From Dyadobacter sp. MSC1_007 (GTDB lineage: Bacteria; Bacteroidota; Bacteroidia; Cytophagales; Spirosomataceae): DNA of 64,000 bases. A program made the translations under genes and the position numbers. Below, in pieces: positions 55,106 to 63,789 of the stretch (positions are counted from its first letter, which is position 1; the number at the start of each line of letters is the position of its first letter). The DNA lies in assembly GCF_023667495.1 (NCBI RefSeq), contig NZ_JAMOZL010000002.1, positions 1 to 64,000 of the forward strand, written 5' to 3'. Under the pieces are notes generated by a model that made no database searches, was not told the origin of the DNA, and saw only the letters and a list, made by a program, of their open reading frames with translations.

Positions 55106-56613
55106 GCCGTTTCAATGACCTTTTCCACAAAACGCCAGTTTTCTACACCCGGATCGCTATGTTCGCGTTTGACAATGGCGTCAAATTGCTTCGTTAATTC
55201 CGGATGCTTTGCGGCCACGTCGGTAGTTTCATTGCGGTCTGTTTTAAGGTTGAAAAGCTGCCATTTAGCTGCTGGATTTTGTTTTAAATCCGTTTTCACA
55301 GCTTTCCAGTCGCCCATGCGAATAGCGATCTGTCCTCCTTTTTCCGGATATTCCCAGTAAAGGAATTCATGTTTTTGCTGCCTGGTTTTCTGGCCCAGCA
55401 ATTCGGGCAGGAATGATATTCCGTCCGTCTTTTCGAGCTTCTGGCCGGTTAGTTCGGCGAGCGTTGCCATCAGGTCATACTGTACTGAAACATGGTCACT
55501 CACACTTCCTGCCTTGATTTTTCCCGGCCAGCGAGCTATAAATGGCTCGCGGATGCCGCCTTCATAAACATCCATTTTCATGCCCCGCAATCCATCTACG
55601 CTATTGAAGAATTGCGCATTTACGCCTCCATTGAAAGTGGCCCCATTGTCGCTGCTGAACATGATGATCGTGTTATCATCAAGGCCCAGTTCTTTGATTT
55701 TTGCCATGATAATGCCTACCTGATCGTCGAGGTAGGTGATCATGGCTGCATAAGTTGAAAGCGGGTATTTGGTCGAAGCATAACCCTTCTCTCCATAATA
55801 CGGCTTTTCATCAAACTGACCGATATACTTCTTTACATACTCATCCGGCGCTTGCAGCGACGCATGCGGGATTGTGTAAGGCATATACAGAAAAAACGGG
55901 CCTGATTTACTCCTTTCGATGAAAGCCAATGCCTTTTCGGTCATCTTCGCGGGTGCATACGATGTTCCTTTGAAGTAATCGAAATCAGCATCGGTCGCAG
56001 TCGTGACGTCGAGCTTTTTATGCACATTCATCCAGGGCTGGGGCAGGGTATCCCACTTTTCATTTTCCCATAAATGCGAGGGATAGAAGTTGTGCGCCTG
56101 TTTTTGGTCCAGGTAACCATAGTAATAATCAAACCCCTGCTTATTTGGAGAACCCTCAGTGCCATTCATGCCCAAACCCCACTTTCCGGTCAGTGCAGTG
56201 GCGTATCCTTTTTGTTTGAGCATTTCAGCTATCGTGAACTCGGCTGCCGGAAGCGGTTTTTGCCCCCGCTCTTCCTCGTCTTCGAAACCGCCCAGTTCAA
56301 GATTACCACGTATCGCCGAATGCCCGCCATGTTTTCCCGTCATGAGCATCGCCCGCGCCGGTGCGCACACGGGCATGCTGGTGTAATGCTGCGTGAAGCG
56401 CATTCCTTCCTGCGCTAGCCTGTCCAGATTGGGCGTTTTGATCTTTTGCTGACCGTAACAGCCCAGCTCTCCATAACCGAGATCGTCGGCATAGATGTAA
56501 ATGATGTTGGGTAATGCGTCCTTCCGGGATTGCGCATGTGCGTTCACCCCGATCAGGAATAGAATGATCGAGGTAAGAAGGAAGTGGTTAAGTCGAGCCG
56601 GTTTAGTCATCAT
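55096..56613 (-). CDS. Sulfatase (arylsulfatase-type), secreted
   Basis: A 505-residue type I sulfatase with a signal peptide (FLLTSIILFLIGVNAHAQ). The metal-binding start is NIIYIYADDLGYGELGCYGQ (Asp43 and Asp44). The formylglycine motif is Cys83-A-P-A-Arg87, the C-x-P-x-R form that must be oxidised by a maturation enzyme before it is active. GKWGLGMNG and the metal site MFSSDNGATFN are also present. The C-terminal subdomain (EFLYWEYPEKGGQIAIRMGD) is complete. It would remove sulfate from a sugar or aryl ester. It is 23 bases downstream of a secreted ConA-like protein gene, in one operon. A fit with a sulfated glycan is plausible. Confidence 0.93.
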   Translation of the reverse strand: MMTKPARLNHFLLTSIILFLIGVNAHAQSRKDALPNIIYIYADDLGYGELGCYGQQKIKTPNLDRLAQEGMRFTQHYTSMPVCAPARAMLMTGKHGGHSAIRGNLELGGFEDEEERGQKPLPAAEFTIAEMLKQKGYATALTGKWGLGMNGTEGSPNKQGFDYYYGYLDQKQAHNFYPSHLWENEKWDTLPQPWMNVHKKLDVTTATDADFDYFKGTSYAPAKMTEKALAFIERSKSGPFFLYMPYTIPHASLQAPDEYVKKYIGQFDEKPYYGEKGYASTKYPLSTYAAMITYLDDQVGIIMAKIKELGLDDNTIIMFSSDNGATFNGGVNAQFFNSVDGLRGMKMDVYEGGIREPFIARWPGKIKAGSVSDHVSVQYDLMATLAELTGQKLEKTDGISFLPELLGQKTRQQKHEFLYWEYPEKGGQIAIRMGDWKAVKTDLKQNPAAKWQLFNLKTDRNETTDVAAKHPELTKQFDAIVKREHSDPGVENWRFVEKVIETAKK

Positions 56614-56636
56614 GCCGGCAATTTACGAAATGATTA

Positions 56637-57707
56637 TTACCGGCTGACTTCCGCAATAAAGCCCCAGTTCTGATGCTGCATTCTTCCCATTGCATTAAAA
56701 CCGTTCCCAAAAAAGCTTGCGTCGCCTTCTGTGATAAAAATGAGCTCGTTGGACCCTTTTTTCAATGGTAGAGAAATGACATAAGTGCCGTTGAAAATAC
56801 GGTCCAGCTTTTGTTTTTCGTAGTGATACAACTCCTTGCCATTAAGGTAAATTTTCAGTTTGCCGGTGAAATCAAAATGCAATAACTGGTCCTTATCTGC
56901 ATCACTTGCAATGGAATGCCTGGCAATGGCCATGCCGTTCGGGGACTTAAAAATCCTGCTGAGGTTCACAACGTCGGCCTGGTCGGGCTTTATGGACGTC
57001 CAGGATTTAACTTTCGAAACCATTTGATAGCTCGCATCCAGTGTTTTAGTGCGAGGGAATTGTTCTGAAACTTCCCAATTGCCCAACGCTTCCGGCAGAG
57101 GCCGAATCCTTACATTGGCAAAGTAGGAGCTGCCAAACATGCTCCTTAATAAGATACCACCCTGGTTAAAATCTGAACTGACCAGATTAATGTCCATTTG
57201 CGGGACCGGGCTGTAGTTGACAAACACCTTCATATTGTTATTCCTCACTTCTATGGCTGTGTGGAACCAGGTTAAAGGCTTTATATCAGCTGTCGTTTCG
57301 TAAATAGGATAATTGTAAAGTACCCAATTGAGCGTGCCATTAAACACCGGAACATATTGGATAGCTTCTTTTGTGTTGCCGTATCCTGGCCTGAAATACA
57401 GAAAATGATAATTCTGTTCGTCAACAGCGCGAAAGCCGACGCCTGACATCACTTCACCGGCAATATCGAGGTCCATTCTGAAACTTTTTAGCGAAAGCCC
57501 ATTTCGAATGGCGATCGCCTGTGCCTTACCTGTTAAATGCAGGCTGGATTTGTCCAGAAATACGGTGTCTATAAACTTGGCCGGCTCATTATTCTCCGAC
57601 AGGATCTTCCAGTCCGACTTCACCAGTTGTCCGAAGCAAAACTGCTGGTTTGCCACAATGAGCATCATGAGGCCAAGCAGCCACTGTCTTAATGTTTGTC
57701 TTTTCAT
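56637..57707 (-). CDS. Secreted protein with ConA/LamG-like beta-sandwich domain
   Basis: A 356-residue exported protein (signal LLGLMMLIVANQQFCFGQ) that I cannot name firmly. Residues about 30-200 look like a concanavalin A-like jelly roll (FRMDLDIAGEVMSGVGFRAV, YHFLYFRPG, WFHTAIEVRNNNMKVFVNYS). This is the layout seen in DUF1080/3-keto-disaccharide hydrolase and LamG proteins. The C-terminal part (LLHFDFTGKLKIYLNGKELY, RIFNGTYVISLPLKKGSNEL) resembles a second beta domain for sugar or protein binding. It is the first gene of a two-gene operon with the sulfatase, so carbohydrate binding or processing is likely. Upstream lies a five-unit repeat array. Confidence 0.65.
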   Translation of the reverse strand: MKRQTLRQWLLGLMMLIVANQQFCFGQLVKSDWKILSENNEPAKFIDTVFLDKSSLHLTGKAQAIAIRNGLSLKSFRMDLDIAGEVMSGVGFRAVDEQNYHFLYFRPGYGNTKEAIQYVPVFNGTLNWVLYNYPIYETTADIKPLTWFHTAIEVRNNNMKVFVNYSPVPQMDINLVSSDFNQGGILLRSMFGSSYFANVRIRPLPEALGNWEVSEQFPRTKTLDASYQMVSKVKSWTSIKPDQADVVNLSRIFKSPNGMAIARHSIASDADKDQLLHFDFTGKLKIYLNGKELYHYEKQKLDRIFNGTYVISLPLKKGSNELIFITEGDASFFGNGFNAMGRMQHQNWGFIAEVSR

Positions 57708-57789
57708 CGTTTGTCTGTTTTAATCTAGACACAGCTCAATATCATGCAGTGTCCTAACAGCAACAAACGTCGAAAATCCGGTCGGTAGA

Positions 57790-57842
57790 GCGTGTTCAAA
57801 ATGTGTTCAAGTTGCGATCAAGTGCATTCAAATGCATTTAAC
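57790..57842 (-). repeat. Five tandem 10-11-bp direct repeats upstream of the sulfatase operon
   Basis: Read on the minus strand the units are GTTAAATGCA, TTTGAATGCA, CTTGATCGCAA, CTTGAACACAT and TTTGAACACGC, consensus YTTGAAYRCAn. The TTGAA-like cores recur every 10 or 11 bases, that is, once per helical turn. The array lies 83-135 bases upstream of the ATG of the ConA-like/sulfatase operon. It is a good candidate for cooperative binding of a regulator. Confidence 0.6.
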
Positions 57843-57862
57843 GCCGCCGACATTTATTTGCA

Positions 57863-60502
57863 TCATTCAGATCTAAGCGATCGCACTGGATTGAGCAATG
57901 CAGCCCGGATCGCCTGAAAGCTGACGGTGAGTAATGTTACCAGCACGGCACCCAGTACAGATACCGCGAAGATCCACCAGCTTATTTCAGTATGGTAGGT
58001 GTATTTTTCCAGCCAGCCATTCATGAAGTACCAGGCCAGCGGGCCGGCTATGAGACAGGAAATCAACACCAGCAACAAAAACTCGCGGGACAGAAGGACC
58101 CAAAGCCCGGCTATTGAGGCGCCCAACACTTTGCGTATGCCGATTTCCTTCGTCCGCTGCTCCGCCACGAAAGAAGCCAGACCGAAAAGTCCCAAACAGG
58201 AAATGAGTACTGCAAGGACTGCGAACACCGTGGTAAGTCTGGCAATGCGCTCTTCGTCGCTGAACTTACGCGCGTACTCCTGATCGGCGAATGTGTATTG
58301 GAACAAATTCTCAGGATCATACTTTTTGAAAACAGATTCGATCCTGGTTACAGCCAGCGAAGCGCTGGACGAAGGTTTTATCTTGATATTGACCGTATTG
58401 AGTCGCTTGTAGTTCAGGAAGAAAATGGTTTGCTTGGCAGGCTCGTAGGGCGACTGCGTCACCAAATCTTTCACGACACCGATTACTTTATACTTCTCAT
58501 TATCACCCCACTGGATCATTTCGCCGATGGGATTTTTCAGTCCCATATATTTCACTGCTGCTTCGTTGAGGACAAATCCCATAGAATCGGTGGCAAATTC
58601 TTTCGAAAAGTCCCGCCCCTCCCTGATTTTCCACCCGACAGTCTTTCCGAACTCGTGGGTAATGCGGAGCGTGACAAACTCGTCGGTCATAGCCGGATTT
58701 TTCCCGTTCCAGTCGAAACCGCTGTTGGTTACGTAGGTGTTGGTTATTGGCGAGTCGGTAGCAGTCACTTCTTCGACGACGCCCGTATTGAGCAGGTCGT
58801 TCCGGAACGCTGCATAGTGCTTAATGATCTCGTCGGACTTGATGGGGCTGCTCAACAACTGTTGGCGGCTGTAACCGATGGGCCTGTTTTTCGCATATTG
58901 CACCTGCCGGTACACGATGATCGTCCCGATGATGAGCGTGACCGAAACGGTAAACTGCAGCACCACCAGCATCCTGCGCGGAGAACCGGCCAGCCTGCTG
59001 CCCGTTGGCTTTAACGAAATCCCCTTTAATGCGGCTATTGGTTTGAAAGACGACAGGTAAAGCGCAGGATAGCTACCTGCCACTATGCCCGTAATTAAAA
59101 TAAACGTGATACACGCAAGCCAGAAATAGGGTTGCGCAAATGGCAAAACGATCTTCTTGTCAACCAACTGATTGAACGCTGGCAACGAAACGACTACGAT
59201 AAGAAGCGACAGGACGAATGCGATGGTCACCACCATCAGCGACTCACCCAGGAACTGTATTGCCAGTTGTGTTTTGGCTGAGCCTACGGCTTTACGGACA
59301 CCGATTTCCTTAGCCCGCTTTTCGCTTCGGGCTGTGTTGAGGTTCATGAAATTAATGCAGGCAAGCATAAGCACGAACAATCCGGTGATCCCGAATAACC
59401 ATACCACGCTGATCCTGCCGCCGGTATTTACGCCGTTTTTAAATTCGGAATACAAATTCCATTTGCTCATCGGCTGCAAAAAGATCAGTGGTTCATATTT
59501 AGCTTCTTCCTGATCAATGCTGTTGAGCTTTGCCTTGGCGATGGCCGCCGAAACCTGGCCCATTTCTGCATGATCGGCGATCTGGACATACATATTGAAC
59601 CAATTATTTCCCCAGCCCAGCCAGTCAGGCAGGTCTCTTTCGAACAGTTTCCAGGGGGCGATGAAAGACAGGTCGGAGAAAGAAGAATTGGATGGCAGGT
59701 CGGCATAGACGCCCGTTACCTTTACAGCGTTTTTGTTGTCGATCTTAAGAATCTTGTCCATCGGGTCGGTATCGCCGAACACGGCTTTGGCGGCAGATTC
59801 GGAAAGCAGCACAGAATTCATGTCTGCAAGCCCTGACCGCGTCCCTTTCAACATTTTCAGGGAAAGCATTTCCGATATTTCCGGTCCCATATACCGGCCG
59901 TTTTGCATGACTTTTTGATCCCCGGAATTCAACAGATGTTCGCCCGCGCCACCAGCAAGGGCCATGTATTTAAAATGGTTGCCATACTTGTTCCGCAGCT
60001 CCTGTTCTAGCTGCCTGGGCAGGCCGTCGCCTGTCTGGATCGTACCGCCGAAGTTCTGGCTTTGCATGACCTGCGCGATCTTGTGATAATGCGCATGATT
60101 TTGGTTAAACGACAATTCATCAAACACCCAGAGACCGATCAGTAACGCCACGGCCATTCCCACTGCCAGGCCGCCGATGTTAATGGCCGAATAGCCCTTG
60201 TTTTTAACGAGGTTCCGGAGTGCGATCTTGAAATAGTTGCTTAGCATGACTAATCTGAATGGGTTACCTGAGGAATTTTTCTTTTCGTGTTTCGAACGTG
60301 CAAAAGGCCTTAGCAACCGGAATGTGTCGACCAAGTACAGCCGGTCCGCCTTTCGTTTTCCAAATTGTTTCAGCCTGTACTGGTATATTTCCAGCATATC
60401 ACCGGCAGCTTCTTCCAGTGTGTCCGGATGCCCCAGCCAGGCCAGCAGCATGGTGGTCCATTTTGGAGGGCCACCATTAATCGGTTCGGGGAAGTCAGCC
60501 AT
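57863..60502 (-). CDS. Permease prefix domain 2-containing FtsX/MacB-type transporter (2)
   Basis: About 879 residues. The ATG at 60502 (MADFPEPINGG) was chosen; an upstream in-frame start would run into the neighbouring gene's end. Residues 1-80 are a cytoplasmic prefix domain (PPKWTTMLLAWLGHPDTLEE, DMLEIYQYRLKQFGKRKADR) of the kind fused to these permeases next to PadR regulators. The FtsX core then starts at MLSNYFKIALRNLVKNKGYS and has MacB-like periplasmic domains, the 3+3 helices, and the terminal tag FQAIRAALLNPVRSLRSE. It is 28 bases downstream of a paralogous permease and is probably the last gene of the PadR operon. No ATPase gene is present. Confidence 0.92.
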   Translation of the reverse strand: MADFPEPINGGPPKWTTMLLAWLGHPDTLEEAAGDMLEIYQYRLKQFGKRKADRLYLVDTFRLLRPFARSKHEKKNSSGNPFRLVMLSNYFKIALRNLVKNKGYSAINIGGLAVGMAVALLIGLWVFDELSFNQNHAHYHKIAQVMQSQNFGGTIQTGDGLPRQLEQELRNKYGNHFKYMALAGGAGEHLLNSGDQKVMQNGRYMGPEISEMLSLKMLKGTRSGLADMNSVLLSESAAKAVFGDTDPMDKILKIDNKNAVKVTGVYADLPSNSSFSDLSFIAPWKLFERDLPDWLGWGNNWFNMYVQIADHAEMGQVSAAIAKAKLNSIDQEEAKYEPLIFLQPMSKWNLYSEFKNGVNTGGRISVVWLFGITGLFVLMLACINFMNLNTARSEKRAKEIGVRKAVGSAKTQLAIQFLGESLMVVTIAFVLSLLIVVVSLPAFNQLVDKKIVLPFAQPYFWLACITFILITGIVAGSYPALYLSSFKPIAALKGISLKPTGSRLAGSPRRMLVVLQFTVSVTLIIGTIIVYRQVQYAKNRPIGYSRQQLLSSPIKSDEIIKHYAAFRNDLLNTGVVEEVTATDSPITNTYVTNSGFDWNGKNPAMTDEFVTLRITHEFGKTVGWKIREGRDFSKEFATDSMGFVLNEAAVKYMGLKNPIGEMIQWGDNEKYKVIGVVKDLVTQSPYEPAKQTIFFLNYKRLNTVNIKIKPSSSASLAVTRIESVFKKYDPENLFQYTFADQEYARKFSDEERIARLTTVFAVLAVLISCLGLFGLASFVAEQRTKEIGIRKVLGASIAGLWVLLSREFLLLVLISCLIAGPLAWYFMNGWLEKYTYHTEISWWIFAVSVLGAVLVTLLTVSFQAIRAALLNPVRSLRSE

Positions 60503-60530
60503 CGTTTTTGTTTTGTTTAAAATGAAGGCC

Positions 60531-63176
60531 TTACTCCACCCGCAAACTTTTAACAGGATCCAATCTGGCTGCCCTGACACTTTGAAAACTGACGGTTAGC
60601 AGGGCGATCAGCGTCATGAGCATTCCCGCGGCGAGGAACATCCACCATGCAATTTGTATCCTGAATTCGAAATTTTGCAACCAAAGGTTCATGACGTACC
60701 AGGCAATGGGCGAAGCGACCACGAATGCGATCATGACCAGTTTCAGGAAATCTCTGGACAATAAACCGATTATGCTGCTCACAGATGCGCCCAGTACTTT
60801 TCGCACGCCGATTTCTTTAGTGCGCTGCTCGGCAGTGAATGTAGCCAGGCCAAAAAGGCCCATGCAGGCGATCAGGACTGCAAAAAAAGTGGCTACTTCT
60901 ATCAGCGATGCAGTGCGCGTTTCTGCCTGGTAAGCCTGTGCGAGTGTTTCGTCCAGAAAACTGTATTCAAAAAGCTGGTCCGGAAATGCAGCTGTCCAGG
61001 TTTTTTCAATGTGGGTCAAAGCCGTTTTGACGGATGCCTCGCTCGGATGTTCGCCTTGCAATTTCACGCCAATCTGATAATAATTATTAGGTACAACCTG
61101 GATGACAGTCGGATCGATTTTCTGATGTAATGAGTTGACATTGAAATTTTTGGCTACCCCCACTATGGTAGCAAACTCGTTTCCGTCGCCAAAGTATACC
61201 CGTTCTCCGATGGCCTGAGCGGGCTGGGTAATGCCAATTCGCCCGAGGAATATTTCGTTTACAATAATCTTAAAATCAGTCGTGTCGCTGTCTTTAAGCG
61301 GTTCACCGGCGAGGAGTTTTATGCCATAAGTGTCCAGGTAATGCGAATCGCCCATCTTCATTTGCGTTCTTACCTGAACCACCTTCGGGCCCTGCCGGTA
61401 TTCCATGCCTTGCATCCAGTTGCTCTCGGCAGATGCACTGTTGAAGGAAAAGCTCGCATCCCTTATCTGCGGCGATGTGAGCAGCTTGTCCCGAAGCAAT
61501 TGCAGTTTTTCCGGCTTATTATCGGGCAATCCGACCGTGATAATGGCCGACTTATTAAACCCCAGGTCTGCTTTACGGAAAAAATCGAGCTGGCGATTGA
61601 TGAGCATTGCGCAGCTAATGAGTACGAGCGAGACCGTGAACTGCACCACCACAAGGCCCTGGCGCATTGAAAACCATTGGTTTTCGGTAGTTATCGCATT
61701 GGTTTTCAATGCCCATATCGGTGCCATACCCGACAGCCGCATCGCGGGATAAACGCCTGCGAGCAACGTGGTAATGATGAGTAGCACGCCTGAGAACAAA
61801 GCGGTTTCCCAGGTAAACAGATCAATTGTCGTCAATGGAATAGCCAATGCATTGGCGAGTAATGGCAGAGCAATCAGGCTGAGAATGAGTGCGACCACGG
61901 CAGCAGAGGATGTAATGAGTCCGGCCTCCGTCAAAAACTGGTACACCAGCGACTTGCGGTTGCTTCCGATGGCTTTGCGGATCCCCACTTCCTTAGCGCG
62001 TTTGAATGCCTGCGCCGTGCTCAGATTGATGAAATTGAAACAGGCAATCAGCAAAACGAGCAGGCCGATCAATGAGAGCGTTTTTAACAGGCTCACATTG
62101 GCAGTCCTTCCGCCGAGGTTACCTGCATAATGAATGTTCGACAGATGGCTGAGCTTGAAACGATTTTGTGAAGCATCCTCTTTGTCCATATACTTCTGCA
62201 CAACCGCCGAGAACCGGCCAGTCAGCTGCTCTGGGTGAATGCCTTTTTTGAGCAAAACAAAAACCTGGAAATTGTCACTCCAACCATTCCAGCGATTCTG
62301 GTCGTAATCCGGATTGACGTTTTTCAATGTCGGGAACGACACGAGCATATCGAATGGGAAGCTGGTTGTCGAAGGATAGTCTTCCACGACGCCGGCCACG
62401 GTCAGGTCATGCTTGCTGTCGAGGCGGACCGTTTTGCCAACCACGTCGGTATTGCCAAAATACTTGACCGCATACTTGCGGGTAAGCACGATTGCGTTGG
62501 GTTGTGACAATGCATTCGCCGGATTACCGGAAAGCCATTGATAGTCAAACGTTGCAAAAAGGTTGTTGTCTGCAAAAACGTAAGACTCGCGGAAACGCTT
62601 GTCCGCAACAGCCATGGTGCTGCCATTGATCTTTAAAAGTGGCGCTACTTTTTCGACTTCGGGCACATCGGTGCGCAATGCGTTCGCCATGCCTGTGAAC
62701 GTGCCGGGGTAGGTGTGGTTTTCTTTGATATTTTCTGTTTCGACACGGTAAATCTGGTCGATGCGCGACTGGTTCAGGTCATAGCCCGTTTCGTGGCGCA
62801 CAACCAGAAAAATCAGAATGGCGCAGGACATCCCTACGGCGAGCCCAAATACATTGATAAACGAATAGCTTTTGCTTTTGAAAAAGCTTCTGAAGGCGAT
62901 GGTGAAATGGTTTCTGATCATAGCCGGAGTTAAAGAATGGTATTTAGGGTAATCGTTTGATTGTATGCGCTTTGAAAAAGGCCTGGTTAGTCTTAACATA
63001 TTCCAGATATAACGCCGGTCCGCCTGTGCACGACTGCTTGTTTCAAGCCAGTAAGCATGTAATTCAAGCAGGTCGCCTTCTATTTCTTCCACCTCCGGGG
63101 GATCGGCAAAAAGCCGCAGCAATCTGCCTGGCCATTTGGGTGGCTGTGAATCAGAGGTATCGCTTTGCTGTTTCAT
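60531..63176 (-). CDS. Permease prefix domain 2-containing FtsX/MacB-type transporter (1)
   Basis: An 881-residue paralogue of the next gene. The prefix domain is at residues 1-90 (QPPKWPGRLLRLFADPPEVE, DLLELHAYWLETSSRAQADR). The permease body starts at MIRNHFTIAFRSFFKSKSYS. Periplasmic MacB-like and FtsX segments follow, with GLFGLATFTAEQRTKEIGVR and KVLGASVSSIIGLLSRDFLK near the C-terminus. It ends in FQSVRAARLDPVKSLRVE. The start codon lies one base after the PadR stop, so the two are translationally linked. That argues for PadR control of permease expression. The transported or signalled molecule is unknown. Confidence 0.93.
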   Translation of the reverse strand: MKQQSDTSDSQPPKWPGRLLRLFADPPEVEEIEGDLLELHAYWLETSSRAQADRRYIWNMLRLTRPFSKRIQSNDYPKYHSLTPAMIRNHFTIAFRSFFKSKSYSFINVFGLAVGMSCAILIFLVVRHETGYDLNQSRIDQIYRVETENIKENHTYPGTFTGMANALRTDVPEVEKVAPLLKINGSTMAVADKRFRESYVFADNNLFATFDYQWLSGNPANALSQPNAIVLTRKYAVKYFGNTDVVGKTVRLDSKHDLTVAGVVEDYPSTTSFPFDMLVSFPTLKNVNPDYDQNRWNGWSDNFQVFVLLKKGIHPEQLTGRFSAVVQKYMDKEDASQNRFKLSHLSNIHYAGNLGGRTANVSLLKTLSLIGLLVLLIACFNFINLSTAQAFKRAKEVGIRKAIGSNRKSLVYQFLTEAGLITSSAAVVALILSLIALPLLANALAIPLTTIDLFTWETALFSGVLLIITTLLAGVYPAMRLSGMAPIWALKTNAITTENQWFSMRQGLVVVQFTVSLVLISCAMLINRQLDFFRKADLGFNKSAIITVGLPDNKPEKLQLLRDKLLTSPQIRDASFSFNSASAESNWMQGMEYRQGPKVVQVRTQMKMGDSHYLDTYGIKLLAGEPLKDSDTTDFKIIVNEIFLGRIGITQPAQAIGERVYFGDGNEFATIVGVAKNFNVNSLHQKIDPTVIQVVPNNYYQIGVKLQGEHPSEASVKTALTHIEKTWTAAFPDQLFEYSFLDETLAQAYQAETRTASLIEVATFFAVLIACMGLFGLATFTAEQRTKEIGVRKVLGASVSSIIGLLSRDFLKLVMIAFVVASPIAWYVMNLWLQNFEFRIQIAWWMFLAAGMLMTLIALLTVSFQSVRAARLDPVKSLRVE

Positions 63177-63177
63177 T

Positions 63178-63516
63178 TCAGCTTCCCATCAATTGCAGGG
63201 TGGTAGGGGACAACGCATTCCACAGGTCTTCACGCACTTGCTTTACCTCACGCAATGCCTTCCGTCCGAATGCGGTGACGATAAAAAAGCGTTTGCGGCG
63301 CCCACCCCGCTCGGCCGTCGCGCCGCCCATGCGCGAGGAGAGGTAGCCCTTTTCTTCCAGGCGCTGAAGGGTGGTATGCACCGTGCTGAAACCGACAGTC
63401 CTGCCGGTTTTCTTTTCGAGTTCCTGGGTTACCGACACGCCGTAAGCCTCCTCTTCAAGCACAGCAACGGTGAGTAGGACCAGTTCCTCAAACTCTCCTA
63501 AAAACGTTCGTTTCAT
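63178..63516 (-). CDS. PadR family transcriptional regulator
   Basis: A 112-residue PadR winged-helix regulator. The family pattern is LGEFEELVLLTVAVLEEEAY with GVSVTQELEKKTGRTVGFST, the recognition helix VHTTLQRLEEKGYLSSRM and a basic wing (AERGGRRKRFFIVTAFGRKA). The C-terminal helix for dimerisation is short, as in the group found beside permease-prefix genes. It is the first gene of a three-gene operon with two permeases, with one base between its stop and the next start. Its own operator is not evident. The 273-base upstream gap is shared with a divergent permease gene and contains a 36-bp palindrome. Confidence 0.93.
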   Translation of the reverse strand: MKRTFLGEFEELVLLTVAVLEEEAYGVSVTQELEKKTGRTVGFSTVHTTLQRLEEKGYLSSRMGGATAERGGRRKRFFIVTAFGRKALREVKQVREDLWNALSPTTLQLMGS

Positions 63517-63625
63517 GGTATAAGCTATTTCCTATGATAATGCCGATCAAATGCTATGCCAGTTTTAGAAAAGCCCGATTGAAGCGGACCTGTTTATATT
63601 TTTGAAAAATACCACGTATAAAAAA

Positions 63626-63661
63626 TGTCCGCTTTCGAACGCTGGCGTACCAAAACGGACA
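63626..63661. repeat. 36-bp palindrome between PadR operon and a divergent permease
   Basis: Left half TGTCCGCTTTCGAACG; the reverse complement of the right half begins TGTCCGTTTTGGTACG. They are 13/16 identical by eye, so this is a strong dyad. It is the better-conserved copy of the element at 52481-52516. It lies 129 bases upstream of the plus-strand permease ATG and 110 bases from the PadR start, so either gene could be the target. Confidence 0.6.
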
Positions 63662-63789
63662 TGGGAGTTACCAAAATATGCCTTTTTCGTTCAATCAGAA
63701 AATGGCACTATATTTAAGAGTATCTTAAACGCGAACGCACCAGCTTGTCCTTCGTCCAATTATCCTTCATCACAATCTGTCAACCCAGT

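Noticed and set aside
63703-63717. TGGCAC followed by TATATTTAAG as a sigma-54 promoter
   Set aside because: The -24 element fits, but the GC of the -12 element is replaced by AA at the required spacing, so the match is insufficient.
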